From an uncultured Aquimarina sp. (lineage in GTDB: Bacteria; Bacteroidota; Bacteroidia; Flavobacteriales; Flavobacteriaceae), in contig CANLCT010000019.1 in the NCBI GenBank assembly GCA_947489195.1, forward strand, positions 1 through 64,000: DNA of 64,000 nucleotides. The letters run 5' to 3'. This document shows, in pieces, positions 16,853 through 25,471 of the stretch. The translations under genes were made by a program, and so were the position numbers. Numbering within the stretch: the first letter of the stretch is position 1; each line of letters opens with the position of its first letter. Below the pieces are notes generated by a model, which saw only the letters and a program-made list of their open reading frames with translations, searched no databases and was not told where the DNA came from.

Positions 16853-18406
16853 ATGAAGCGTACTTATTTCCCTGTAAAGCAATTGTTATATATTTTATTA
16901 TTAACAATTAGTATTCAATTAATTAATGCGCAAAAAGCTATAGGTATTCCTGAATTTAATACTCAAAAATCCTTAACTAAATTAGACTTTTTATCTATTG
17001 AAATGCCAGATAAATCAGAACCTAATATGGGATTTAGTGGGATACATTACAATTTAAAATTTAAAGATTTTTATACCGGCTTAGGTATATATGGAGCTGT
17101 AAGTGGCATTCGAGGTGGTTTTTTTACTTTAGGTGTTAATGCTGGTATTCAAAAAGAACTCACACCACACCTTTTTATAGATACCGGCTTTCATTTTGGA
17201 GGTGGAGGTGGTGCTGCTGCACCTGATGGCGGTGGTGCTTTTATTTTACCGCATGCTAGTTTAGGCTATCAATTCAATAAATTTTCTGTTACTGGCGGGT
17301 ATAGCTATGTTAATTTTTTTGATGATGGTGATATTAAAAGTGATCAGTTTTATGTAAGTGTTCAAATACCTATTTCATTTGATTATTCTAATTATACACA
17401 TGCCGAAAAAAAATATACCACTAACGACTTAAAAGGATCTTTTTGGGAAAAAATATCAAACCGAATCTCTGTAATGGCGCATTTGAATAATTTATCGCCC
17501 ATGGGAGATTCTGTCAATAATAGAGGGGCATCGTTAAATGATAAAACAATCCGTCTTTCTGGAGTTGAAATCAATTCATACCTTACTAAAAATTGGTTTT
17601 GGTTATTTAAAACTGATGGGGCTTACAGTGGTATTCCTGCCGGATATATGGATGTATTTTTAGGAGGTGGTTATCATTTTTCAATGAACAAAAACCGAAC
17701 TAATATTTTAGCAAAATTTGCTATTGGTGCTGGCGGCGGTGGCGGTGTTGACTCTCAAGGCGGTGCCTTACTATATCCTGATTTATCCATTGAACAGAAA
17801 ATATATCAAGATTTTTATGTATCAATCAATAAAGGTTTTATATTATCTCCCAATCAACATTTTAATGCTTCCACTCTTGGGTTTGGTCTTAAATATTATG
17901 TGCATACAGAAGGTACTCTTGCTAAACATAATACACTAAATAAAGCAAAATTTAAAGGGATTAATATTAATATCAAACAAGATGTTTATACTAATGCAAA
18001 ACGAGTAACTAATCCTACCCAAGATTTGTATCAAATTTCACTTCAAGTTGATCTTTTCTTAAAAAAATATATTTACGCAACAGGGCAGACTTCCTTTGCA
18101 AATTTTGGAAATGCTGGTGCTTATGCCGAAGGTATTTTAGGAGTTGGCATACAATCTGCTCCAATTGTTAATAATAGGTTTAGTGTTTTTGCTCAATTTT
18201 TGGGTGGAGCTGCTGGTGGAGGTAATATAAGCACTGGACAAGGTCTGATTATAAAACCAAGTGTAGGTTGTTATATTCATTTAACAGATCAATTGAGCTT
18301 ACGTGCTGCAATAGGTCATGTAAAAGCAAGTGGTGGCGAACTTAACAGTACTGCATTTAATTTCGGATTAAGCTATCGTTTTTCATTATTAACTACTAAA
18401 AAATAA
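16853..18406 (+). CDS. Outer-membrane beta-barrel protein built of three homologous repeats
   Basis: A 517-residue protein with a signal peptide ending near residue 26 (QLINAQ). I do not recognise the family. It contains three similar segments of about 105 residues, at roughly 73-175, 240-350 and 405-512. Each has alternating aromatic/hydrophobic beta strands around a glycine-rich loop: FGGGGGAAAPDGGGAFILP, IGAGGGGGVDSQGGALLYP and LGGAAGGGNISTGQGLIIKP. Each repeat ends like a barrel strand (VSVQIPISF, FGLKYYV, FGLSYRF). Export and beta structure suggest an outer-membrane barrel or three small barrels; function is unknown. It is transcribed alone and followed by a palindromic hairpin. Confidence 0.72.
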   Translation: MKRTYFPVKQLLYILLLTISIQLINAQKAIGIPEFNTQKSLTKLDFLSIEMPDKSEPNMGFSGIHYNLKFKDFYTGLGIYGAVSGIRGGFFTLGVNAGIQKELTPHLFIDTGFHFGGGGGAAAPDGGGAFILPHASLGYQFNKFSVTGGYSYVNFFDDGDIKSDQFYVSVQIPISFDYSNYTHAEKKYTTNDLKGSFWEKISNRISVMAHLNNLSPMGDSVNNRGASLNDKTIRLSGVEINSYLTKNWFWLFKTDGAYSGIPAGYMDVFLGGGYHFSMNKNRTNILAKFAIGAGGGGGVDSQGGALLYPDLSIEQKIYQDFYVSINKGFILSPNQHFNASTLGFGLKYYVHTEGTLAKHNTLNKAKFKGININIKQDVYTNAKRVTNPTQDLYQISLQVDLFLKKYIYATGQTSFANFGNAGAYAEGILGVGIQSAPIVNNRFSVFAQFLGGAAGGGNISTGQGLIIKPSVGCYIHLTDQLSLRAAIGHVKASGGELNSTAFNFGLSYRFSLLTTKK

Positions 18407-18464
18407 TTTGTACTATAATTTTACAAAAAAAACACATTACTATCCTACTAAAAAACGTTAACTC

Positions 18465-18489
18465 AAATTATCAATTCAATTGATAATTT
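18465..18489 (+). terminator. Palindromic hairpin after the repeat OMP gene
   Basis: AAATTATCAATT at 18465-18476 and AATTGATAATTT at 18478-18489 are exact inverted copies around a single C, followed by T and A residues. The effective hairpin has a 10-bp AT stem and a short loop. It is placed 58 bp after the OMP stop codon, as a weak terminator would be. Confidence 0.5.
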
Positions 18490-18665
18490 TAAAAAACAAT
18501 GCCATAAAAACAGTAATACTTACGTATAACAAATAAAACAATAACAATACTATTTAAAATACTTAAAAATGGCATTTCGAAGTCAGTAGAACTAAGGTAA
18601 TGAAGCTTTTAAAATTAAGGATTAATACGTATTTTCGTGCCTCAACAATCAAATATTTATACAGT

Positions 18666-20057
18666 ATGAGCGCATATGATGTTATTGTGTTAGGAAGTGG
18701 TCCTGGTGGTTATGTTACTGCTATTAGAGCTTCGCAACTAGGTTTAAAAACTGCAATAGTAGAAAAAGAAAGCCTTGGAGGTGTTTGTTTAAATTGGGGA
18801 TGTATTCCAACCAAAGCATTATTAAAAAGTGCACAAGTATTTGATTACCTTAAACATGCTAGTGATTATGGATTGACAGTTTCTGAATTTGATAAAGATT
18901 TTGGTGCTGTTGTAAAACGTAGTCGAAATGTTGCAGGTACGATGAGTAAAGGCGTTCAATTTTTAATGAAAAAAAACAAAATTGACGTCATTAATGGATT
19001 TGGAAAATTAAAAGCTGCTGGTACACTAACCGTTACCGATGATAAAGGTAAAGCTACTGATTATACAGCAAAAAACATTATTATAGCTACAGGAGCGCGT
19101 TCTAGAGAGCTTCCTAACTTACCACAAGATGGTGAAAAGGTAATTGGTTACCGCCAAGCTATGACACTTAAAAAGCAACCTAAAAAAATGATCGTTGTTG
19201 GATCGGGTGCTATTGGTGTAGAGTTTGCTCATTTTTATAATTCAATGGGCACCGAGGTTACTATTGTTGAATTCCTTCCAAATTTAGTTCCTGTTGAAGA
19301 TATTGATATTTCAAAACAATTTGAAAAAAGTTTCAAAAAGGCAGGCGTTAAAGTAATGACTAATTCAGCTGTTGAAAGTGTGGATACATCTGGAAAAGGA
19401 GTAATAGCAACTGTAAAAACTGCTAAAGGAATTGAAACTCTTGAAGCTGACATTGTGCTTTCAGCTGTTGGAATTAAAACAAATATTGAAAATATTGGTT
19501 TAGAAGATTTAGGTATTGCTACCGACAGAGATAAAATATTGGTGAACGAATGGTATCAAACCAACATTCCTGGTATTTATGCCATTGGTGATGTGGTTCC
19601 TGGACCTGCCCTAGCCCATGTTGCATCTGCAGAAGGCATCACTTGTGTAGAAAAAATAGCTGGTGTACATACACCTCCTGTTGATTATACAAATATTCCT
19701 GGTTGTACTTATGCGACTCCTGAAATTGCAAGTGTTGGTTTAACTGAAGCTAAAGCAAAAGAGCAAGGTTATGATATAAAAATTGGAAAATTCCCTTTTA
19801 CAGCTTCTGGTAAGGCACAAGCAGGAGGTACACCCGATGGATTTGTTAAAGTAATTTTTGATTCTAAATACGGCGAATGGCTAGGCTGCCATATGATAGG
19901 AGCTGGTGTTACAGATATGATTGCCGAAGCAGTAGTTGCTCGTAAATTAGAAACTACTGGACATGAAATACTGAAAGCCATTCACCCACATCCAACCATG
20001 AGTGAAGCTGTAATGGAGGCTGTGGCTGATGCTTATGATGAAGTTATTCATTTATAA
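18666..20057 (+). CDS. lpdA: Dihydrolipoyl dehydrogenase (E3 of 2-oxoacid dehydrogenase complexes)
   Basis: The 463-residue start at 18666 (MSAYDVIVLGSGPGG) matches the family; the frame is open upstream to a codon at 18600, but those 22 residues are not family-like. FAD motif GSGPGG is at residues 10-15, the redox disulfide is C41-LNWG-C46, the NAD motif is VGSGAIGVEFA, IYAIGD is the second FAD contact, and the catalytic His-Glu pair is in HPHPTMSE. It reoxidises dihydrolipoamide in pyruvate or 2-oxoglutarate dehydrogenase. The CLNWGC spacing has Asn-Trp where many E3s have Asn-Val or Asn-Arg. No complex partners are adjacent. Confidence 0.96.
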   Translation: MSAYDVIVLGSGPGGYVTAIRASQLGLKTAIVEKESLGGVCLNWGCIPTKALLKSAQVFDYLKHASDYGLTVSEFDKDFGAVVKRSRNVAGTMSKGVQFLMKKNKIDVINGFGKLKAAGTLTVTDDKGKATDYTAKNIIIATGARSRELPNLPQDGEKVIGYRQAMTLKKQPKKMIVVGSGAIGVEFAHFYNSMGTEVTIVEFLPNLVPVEDIDISKQFEKSFKKAGVKVMTNSAVESVDTSGKGVIATVKTAKGIETLEADIVLSAVGIKTNIENIGLEDLGIATDRDKILVNEWYQTNIPGIYAIGDVVPGPALAHVASAEGITCVEKIAGVHTPPVDYTNIPGCTYATPEIASVGLTEAKAKEQGYDIKIGKFPFTASGKAQAGGTPDGFVKVIFDSKYGEWLGCHMIGAGVTDMIAEAVVARKLETTGHEILKAIHPHPTMSEAVMEAVADAYDEVIHL

Positions 20058-20083
20058 AAAAACTCAAAAAAATAGACTCATAA

Positions 20084-20116
20084 AAAACCTTAGATAAATA
20101 TATCTAAGGTTTTTTT
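20084..20116. terminator. Bidirectional terminator between lpdA and galM
   Basis: AAACCTTAGATA and TATCTAAGGTTT form a perfect 12-bp stem with a 4-nt AATA loop, with A-runs on the left and T-runs on the right, so it can work for both converging genes. The galM stop codon (20104-20106) lies inside the right arm. Confidence 0.9.
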
Positions 20117-21162
20117 ATGGTAGTTAAAAAAGAAAAAATAGTAGTACTTTCAAATTTCTCTTTTCCTTTTAAAATAGATTTTGGGCCATTTATATTTGGA
20201 CCATTGGGGTAACGATGTGTCTCAAAGCAAAGGCCTTTATACTTACCATATTGCAAACCATTTTCACGTTTTAATTCATCTGATGTATATTTCCCTGTAT
20301 AAAATAAAACTCCAGGTTCAGAAGTAGCCACTTCCATGATTAACCCCGTTTCAGGACTTTTTACAACTGCTACTTTTTCTAATTCAAAATTATTCTTATC
20401 AAAAATATAATAATGCTCAAAACCATCGTTCATAACATCATGTACTTCTTTAATCGTTTTAAATGTTCTTAAATCATCAGCCGCATTATCTAAATCAATA
20501 ATATTTCCAGTACAAGCACCAGTATCGTCCATTTCAAGTTTTTTACTTGCATCAATCCTTACTTGATGCCCTTCAATAGAAGTTTCAAAACCTGATAAGT
20601 TAAAATAAGTATGGTTAGTTACTGTAAAAGGAGTGTCTTCATCACTTAAAGCTTCATAAAAAATTTTAAATTGATTTTCGGCTGTTAAAATAAATGTAAT
20701 CGAAACAGTAACATTACCTGGAAAACCTTCTTCCATATCTAAACTTTCCAAACGCATTTTTACAGCAGTGCCCTCTGGTGTATTAAATGGTTGAGCTCCC
20801 CACATTCGCTTATCATAACCTACATTGCCTCCATGTATGTTATTATCTCCACAATTTTGAGCAATACAAAAATTTTCTTCATTCAAATAAAATTCTGCTT
20901 CTTTTATTTGTGAACAATACCGGCCAATAGTACCTCCAAAATAAGGAGCATTGTCTTGGTATTCATCAGTAAAATAACTTTCAAAAGAATCAAAACCACA
21001 AGTAATCTCTTTAATTTCTCCTTTTGAGTTGGGTACTTTTATAGAAGTTACAGTAGCTCCGTAATTCATAACATGTACTTCCATTCCATTAGCATTTGTA
21101 AGTACAAATTTTTCTACTGGCAACTCCTTATAAGTACCAAAAGTGGATTGTTTTATAGTCAT
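20104..21162 (-). CDS. galM: Aldose 1-epimerase (mutarotase)
   Basis: A 352-residue galactose mutarotase-like protein, interconverting alpha and beta anomers of aldoses. Motifs are NYGATVTSIKVPN, GRYCSQI, the catalytic-region FTVTNHTYFNLSG with the conserved histidine, and GLCFETHRYPNGPN near the C-terminus with the catalytic-side glutamate. The gene is downstream of an enolase-superfamily sugar-acid enzyme on the same strand, but a strong palindrome separates them. The last codons are part of the shared terminator stem. Confidence 0.93.
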   Translation of the reverse strand: MTIKQSTFGTYKELPVEKFVLTNANGMEVHVMNYGATVTSIKVPNSKGEIKEITCGFDSFESYFTDEYQDNAPYFGGTIGRYCSQIKEAEFYLNEENFCIAQNCGDNNIHGGNVGYDKRMWGAQPFNTPEGTAVKMRLESLDMEEGFPGNVTVSITFILTAENQFKIFYEALSDEDTPFTVTNHTYFNLSGFETSIEGHQVRIDASKKLEMDDTGACTGNIIDLDNAADDLRTFKTIKEVHDVMNDGFEHYYIFDKNNFELEKVAVVKSPETGLIMEVATSEPGVLFYTGKYTSDELKRENGLQYGKYKGLCFETHRYPNGPNINGPKSILKGKEKFESTTIFSFLTTIKKP

Positions 21163-21230
21163 AATTATTTATAAAATTAGATTATTAATTTGTAGCATAC
21201 CTCCAAAAGCTTATACTGGCTATAAAAAAA

Positions 21231-21256
21231 CAAAAGTTTGCAATTGCAAACTTTTG
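21231..21256 (-). terminator. Perfect 26-bp palindrome between enolase-superfamily gene and galM
   Basis: CAAAAGTTTGCAATTGCAAACTTTTG reads the same on both strands (each half is 13 bases: CAAAAGTTTGCAA and its complement). It lies 18 bp after the stop of the enolase-superfamily gene and is flanked by A-runs that become U-runs on the minus strand. It likely terminates or attenuates transcription before galM. Confidence 0.75.
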
Positions 21257-21273
21257 TTTAGTAATTTAAAAAA

Positions 21274-22365
21274 TTATTTTTCGAATTCGGCTAGTTTTTC
21301 CCAATCAAACTCTACACCAACACCTGGTGTATCTGGTGCAACTGCTCTGTAGTTTTCAACAACTAAAGGGCGTGTTGTATATTCATCAATAGGAAAACTA
21401 TGCACTTCTAACCATCCAGAATTAGGTTGAGAAGACACCAAACTTACATGTAATTCTTGCATTCCGTGTGAACATACCGGAATATTATTCTTATCTGCTA
21501 ACTTTGCCGCTTTTAACCAACCTGTAACTCCTCCACAATTTGAAGCATCGGGTTGTATAAATGATAACTTTGATTGTTCAAAGGCATATTCAAATTCATG
21601 TATTGTATGTAAATTTTCACCCATTGCTAATGGAAAACCTGTTTTTTCTACTATTTCTGCATAACCTTTATAATTATCTGGAATAATAGGTTCTTCAAAC
21701 CAAGTAATATCACATTCTTTAAAACGCTCAATGGCTTCAATGGCTTTTTCAATAGACATAGAGTAATTTGCATCCACCATAAAAGTTACATCAGGACCAA
21801 TAAACTCACGAACTGCTTTAATTCGTTCGATATCTTCGTCTAAATTTTCGCGACCTATTTTTATTTTTACTGCATTAAAACCTCGATCCATGTATGATTT
21901 CATGTTTCCTAAAAGTTTTTCTAATGGGAACATTAAATCAATACCTCCGCAATAGGCTTTACAAGTATTACCTTGTCCACCTGCAACTTTCCATAAAGGT
22001 TGTCCTAATTTTTTACAACGAATATCCCAAAGTGCAATATCCACAGCTGAAATTGCAAAAGAAGCAATTCCTCCTCGACCTACATAATGTATATGCCACT
22101 CTAAAAAATCATAAATACTATCAATATCAGCACCATCTTGTCCAATTAAAGCATCGGCAAAATCATAATCAACCATTGCTTTTATAGCGCGACCGCCTTT
22201 ACCACCCGTATAGGTATATCCTGTTCCTTGTGATCCATCTTCTAATGTTACTGTTACAGTTACTAATTCAAAATGATAATGATCTCCGTGTTTTGCATCT
22301 GAAAGCACTTCAGGAAGTGGAACTTCGAAAAGACGTGCTTTTACATTTGAAATTTTTGTACTCAT
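21274..22365 (-). CDS. Enolase-superfamily (mandelate racemase/muconate lactonizing) sugar-acid enzyme
   Basis: A 363-residue member of the mandelate racemase subgroup. The KxK acid-base motif is VKIKIGREN, metal ligands are D in MVDANYS, E in WFEEPI and E in AMGENLH, and the second catalytic base is His in CSHGMQELH. This pattern fits acid-sugar dehydratases and 3,6-anhydro-L-galactonate cycloisomerase, which belongs to the same superfamily. Next to galM it suggests catabolism of an uncommon hexose or hexonate. The exact substrate cannot be assigned from sequence; galactarate/talarate-type dehydratase and cycloisomerase are the leading options. Confidence 0.8.
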   Translation of the reverse strand: MSTKISNVKARLFEVPLPEVLSDAKHGDHYHFELVTVTVTLEDGSQGTGYTYTGGKGGRAIKAMVDYDFADALIGQDGADIDSIYDFLEWHIHYVGRGGIASFAISAVDIALWDIRCKKLGQPLWKVAGGQGNTCKAYCGGIDLMFPLEKLLGNMKSYMDRGFNAVKIKIGRENLDEDIERIKAVREFIGPDVTFMVDANYSMSIEKAIEAIERFKECDITWFEEPIIPDNYKGYAEIVEKTGFPLAMGENLHTIHEFEYAFEQSKLSFIQPDASNCGGVTGWLKAAKLADKNNIPVCSHGMQELHVSLVSSQPNSGWLEVHSFPIDEYTTRPLVVENYRAVAPDTPGVGVEFDWEKLAEFEK

Positions 22366-22600
22366 ATATTTATAATCTTCTTTAATGGCTGTAAAAATAA
22401 TAAAACTTCCTTTATGGAAAGCCTATTAGTAAGTGAGTTTTATTAAAAATATATTTATTCCAAAGACTTCTGTATCAGCACAAGCCACAGGTACTTTTTC
22501 TTGCTATTTAATATATATACTCATTCCATACATAACTCCATACAAACTATTGATTACTGTTAGATTATTTTTTTTCTACGACTAGTTAATAAAATCTGTT

Positions 22601-23212
22601 ATGACACCACTACACTTATATATTGGTAAAAAAATTCAGGGACAGTTTGAACCTAAAAGACTTAATTTGCTGCTTAGCTTTCAAGTAAATTGTCCGGGAT
22701 GCTTTTTATATGCATTACCCACTTTTAATCAACTATTCAAAAAGTATAAGAATGATTTGGGTTTTTTAGCTTTATCTACTGCTTTCGAAAATTTTGAATT
22801 AAACAACACTAATAATACTATTCTTTTAGCTAAAGATGGAACGCTTGTCGGACATACCAAACATGCTTTAGCGGAACATGGGTATGATAAATTGCAAATC
22901 CAACCAGAGTTTCCTATTGCTATAGATCAAAAAATGAAACCATTTCAAATAGAAGAAATAACTAAAAATATTTGTTTACTAAATCCTAATTTTAACACCT
23001 GGTCTAGTTCTGATCAAGAGCTTCTCTTAAAAAGAGTAAGAAATTACCTCACAAAATTACCCGAAGTATCACTCACCTTTACAACTAACCAATTTCGAGG
23101 CACTCCCACTTTTACTTTGTTTAATGATAAAAATGAATTATTACATTCTTGGTTTGGACATGTCAAAAAAAATGAAATTATTGATAAAATAAACACATTT
23201 AAAGTAAATTAA
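22601..23212 (+). CDS. Thioredoxin-fold protein with CPGC motif
   Basis: A 203-residue cytoplasmic protein with no signal peptide. LLSFQVNCPGCFLYALPTF places a redox CxxC at C31 and C34, and RGTPTFTLF near residue 167 supplies the cis-proline loop of thioredoxins. The stretch between is longer than in thioredoxin, as in TlpA/peroxiredoxin-like redoxins. It stands alone between an enolase-superfamily gene and a pirin gene. The role is probably disulfide exchange or peroxide reduction; the partner is unknown. Confidence 0.72.
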   Translation: MTPLHLYIGKKIQGQFEPKRLNLLLSFQVNCPGCFLYALPTFNQLFKKYKNDLGFLALSTAFENFELNNTNNTILLAKDGTLVGHTKHALAEHGYDKLQIQPEFPIAIDQKMKPFQIEEITKNICLLNPNFNTWSSSDQELLLKRVRNYLTKLPEVSLTFTTNQFRGTPTFTLFNDKNELLHSWFGHVKKNEIIDKINTFKVN

Positions 23213-23285
23213 CTTCTGTTTTAATAAATTTCACTACATAAAAAAAGAGTCCTGATATTTCTGATTCAAAAAAGAGTAACTCCAT

Positions 23286-23951
23286 TTAAAACACATAACT
23301 AACAATAAAAATACTATTTTTAATACTAACAATTTTATTCTTATTCGCTTCAAATAATACGCCTTCTTCAACCAATTCTCCATCTACTTCAATTACTCCT
23401 GCAACTAAATAAATTATACTTTTAGCGGGTGTTATGTATGATTGTTCATTTCCTAAATGCCCTACTTCTATCTGAGTAGAATTCCCATCTTCTTTACCAT
23501 ACACTTTCGTTATTTTACCTTTTTCTGCTACACGTACTCTAAAACTTGCAGCTTCATCTTCTTTTTCAGGAATTAACCATAATTGTAGCATTCGGGTGGT
23601 TAGTATTCCTTTATTAATTTCATTATGAGCAAAACCTTCTTTTCCAGATTTTTGTATCTGAAAATCTAAGGGCTTTAAATTAACTCCATGCTCAAGAGAT
23701 CCTTCATGGTTCAGCTCCCCTTCTACTACAAAAGTGAGCACATCAATAAACTTATGAGGATGCATCCCCGTAGCTACTCCTTCTCCAAACCACGAATCTG
23801 CCAAATAAATTAAATTTCCTATACCTGGCCAGGTTCCATGTCTTACTCCCATTCCTGGTCCATATTTAGGGTGAACAATTAATCTTTTTTGCACTATTCC
23901 ATGAAAACCTCCAGTTTCTATACTATTTCTATCAAGTTTTATAAGTGGCAT
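23286..23951 (-). CDS. Pirin-family cupin protein (first of two)
   Basis: A 221-residue pirin-like protein. The N-terminal cupin holds metal-site residues in GMHPHKFIDVLTFVVEGELNHE; the fourth position usually filled by a His-x-Glu pair further on reads AHNEI here. The C-terminal half is shorter than in typical 230-290 residue pirins but has the IYLVAGVIEVDGE strand pattern. Some pirins are iron-dependent quercetin dioxygenases, others regulators; no specific activity can be read. A second, only distantly similar pirin is encoded at 46597-47313. Confidence 0.85.
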   Translation of the reverse strand: MPLIKLDRNSIETGGFHGIVQKRLIVHPKYGPGMGVRHGTWPGIGNLIYLADSWFGEGVATGMHPHKFIDVLTFVVEGELNHEGSLEHGVNLKPLDFQIQKSGKEGFAHNEINKGILTTRMLQLWLIPEKEDEAASFRVRVAEKGKITKVYGKEDGNSTQIEVGHLGNEQSYITPAKSIIYLVAGVIEVDGELVEEGVLFEANKNKIVSIKNSIFIVSYVF

Positions 23952-24045
23952 ATTATATATAATGATTAACTTTAATAATATAGTCTAATAATTAAATAAC
24001 AAATTACACCATTTAAAAGGATTTTAAGCAACGCTTAAAAGAACT

Positions 24046-24053
24046 TATCTTTG
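24046..24053 (+). promoter_or_regulatory. -7 box upstream of pyrF
   Basis: TATCTTTG matches the Bacteroidota TAnnTTTG -7 element and is followed by GCC as often seen in flavobacteria. It lies 20 bp before the pyrF ATG. No good TTTG is seen 17-23 bp upstream. Confidence 0.6.
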
Positions 24054-24073
24054 CCATAAATTAAAAACTAACA

Positions 24074-24883
24074 ATGACAACAGAATCGCTAATTGCAGAA
24101 ATTAAAAGAAAAAAATCATTTTTATGTATAGGACTAGATGTTGATCTGGACAAAATTCCGCCGCATTTATTAGAAGACCCCGATCCAATTTTTGCATTTA
24201 ATAAAGCAATTATAGATGCTACGCATCACCTTGCTGTTAGTTACAAACCCAATACTGCATTTTACGAAGCCTATAGCATGAAAGGATGGAAATCACTTCA
24301 AAAAACAATTGAATACCTAAATGCTGTACACCCAGAAATTTTTACCATTGCCGATGCTAAACGTGGAGATATTGGAAACACTTCTACCATGTATGCAAAA
24401 GCTTTTTTTAATGATCTATCTTTTGATTCTGTTACCGTAGCTCCATACATGGGGCAAGACTCTGTAGAGCCTTTTTTAGCATTCGAAAATAAGCATACAA
24501 TTATGTTAGCACTTACCTCAAATCAAGGCGCTTTTGACTTTCAAACTCAAAAAATTAATGATATTGAACTTTACAAACATGTTTTAGAAACTTCAAAAAC
24601 TTGGAAAAATGCTCAAAATTTAATGTACGTGGTTGGTGCTACCAAAGCTGAATATTTTGCCAAAATCAGAAAAATTGTCCCTAATAACTTTTTATTAGTG
24701 CCAGGTGTAGGCGCTCAAGGCGGAAGTTTAGCTGATGTATGTAAATATGGATTAAATGATCAAGTTGGTTTACTTATAAATTCATCTCGAGGAATTATAT
24801 ATGCATCAAAAGAAACTGATTTTGCTTCTCAAGCAGCAATAGCTGCTGAAAAATTACAACAGGAAATGGCAACGTATCTTTAA
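24074..24883 (+). CDS. pyrF: Orotidine 5'-phosphate decarboxylase
   Basis: A 269-residue type 2 OMP decarboxylase, the last step of UMP synthesis. [12 protein letters not shown] opens the barrel, KPNTAFYEA gives the conserved lysine, and [11 protein letters not shown] is the catalytic Asp-Lys-x-x-Asp signature. VPGVGAQGG and [10 protein letters not shown] close the phosphate site. It is longer than E. coli PyrF (about 245) as usual for this subfamily. The last four bases overlap a small gene on the opposite strand. Confidence 0.96.
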   Translation: MTTESLIAEIKRKKSFLCIGLDVDLDKIPPHLLEDPDPIFAFNKAIIDATHHLAVSYKPNTAFYEAYSMKGWKSLQKTIEYLNAVHPEIFTIADAKRGDIGNTSTMYAKAFFNDLSFDSVTVAPYMGQDSVEPFLAFENKHTIMLALTSNQGAFDFQTQKINDIELYKHVLETSKTWKNAQNLMYVVGATKAEYFAKIRKIVPNNFLLVPGVGAQGGSLADVCKYGLNDQVGLLINSSRGIIYASKETDFASQAAIAAEKLQQEMATYL

Positions 24884-25077
24884 TCTAGTAGATCTAAAGT
24901 AGATTTTTTAAAATGCAATCGATATTGGAGTTCTAAACGTCTGCGTATTTTAAGTGCTTCAAAATAATCATAATCACTTGTAGCTGCATCTGTTTGCTTT
25001 AAGTTATAGGCCTCTTCCATGAGTTCTTTGTAACGACTCATTAGTTGATTTCTATTTTTTAAATTAGTAAACTGCAT
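24880..25077 (-). CDS. Small conserved protein, Lacal_2735-like
   Basis: A 65-residue, highly charged, probably helical protein with no signal peptide. [35 protein letters not shown] resembles the small Lacal_2735-type proteins of flavobacteria, which have the pattern LxxxYKxLxEEAxxLSxxxRxxSDxxxAEA. Function unknown. It converges with pyrF, overlapping by 4 bp. Assignment is by remembered family pattern and size only. Confidence 0.55.
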   Translation of the reverse strand: MQFTNLKNRNQLMSRYKELMEEAYNLKQTDAATSDYDYFEALKIRRRLELQYRLHFKKSTLDLLD

Positions 25078-25471
25078 GTTTAAAAGTAACTAATTATTTG
25101 ACAATCAAGTGTTAAAAAATAAACTAATCGACAACCTGTAGTGTTAATTTTTTTTAACACGTAAAATATCAACTGTTGCTTTAATAGTTTATTATATAAA
25201 GTATGTTTTGCATTCACTTTATCGTATTTGATTATATTTCAATCAATTATTCTTTATTTTTAATACAGTAAATTCATTTGAGAAATGCTATAAAACAAAC
25301 TCTCTGCGTCAAATTTTGAAAGTTCAATTTTGCTAATGCTGCTTTAAAACATATCTTCTTTATATGTTAGAAAAATAAATGCTCAATAGCGTTTTACTTA
25401 TCATTCTGTAACAAAAAAAGGCCATTTGGAAATTCCAAATGGCCTTTAATACAAATAAGTTAACTGCTAAA
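25078..25471. other. Intergenic region with small hairpin and a terminator
   Basis: This 394-bp gap holds the promoter side of the small gene and the 3' end of the DAHP synthase gene. A 7-bp hairpin, GTGTTAA at 25141-25147 with TTAACAC at 25154-25160, lies near the left. The strong palindrome at 25418-25446 is annotated as a terminator. Nothing else was recognised. Confidence 0.5.
25418..25446 (-). terminator. Terminator of the aromatic amino acid gene block
   Basis: AAAGGCCATTTGG and CCAAATGGCCTTT are the outer arms of a near-perfect 14-bp stem with a 3-nt loop. An A-run on its left becomes a U-run for the minus strand. It starts 26 bp after the stop of the DAHP synthase-chorismate mutase gene. 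Confidence 0.9.
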
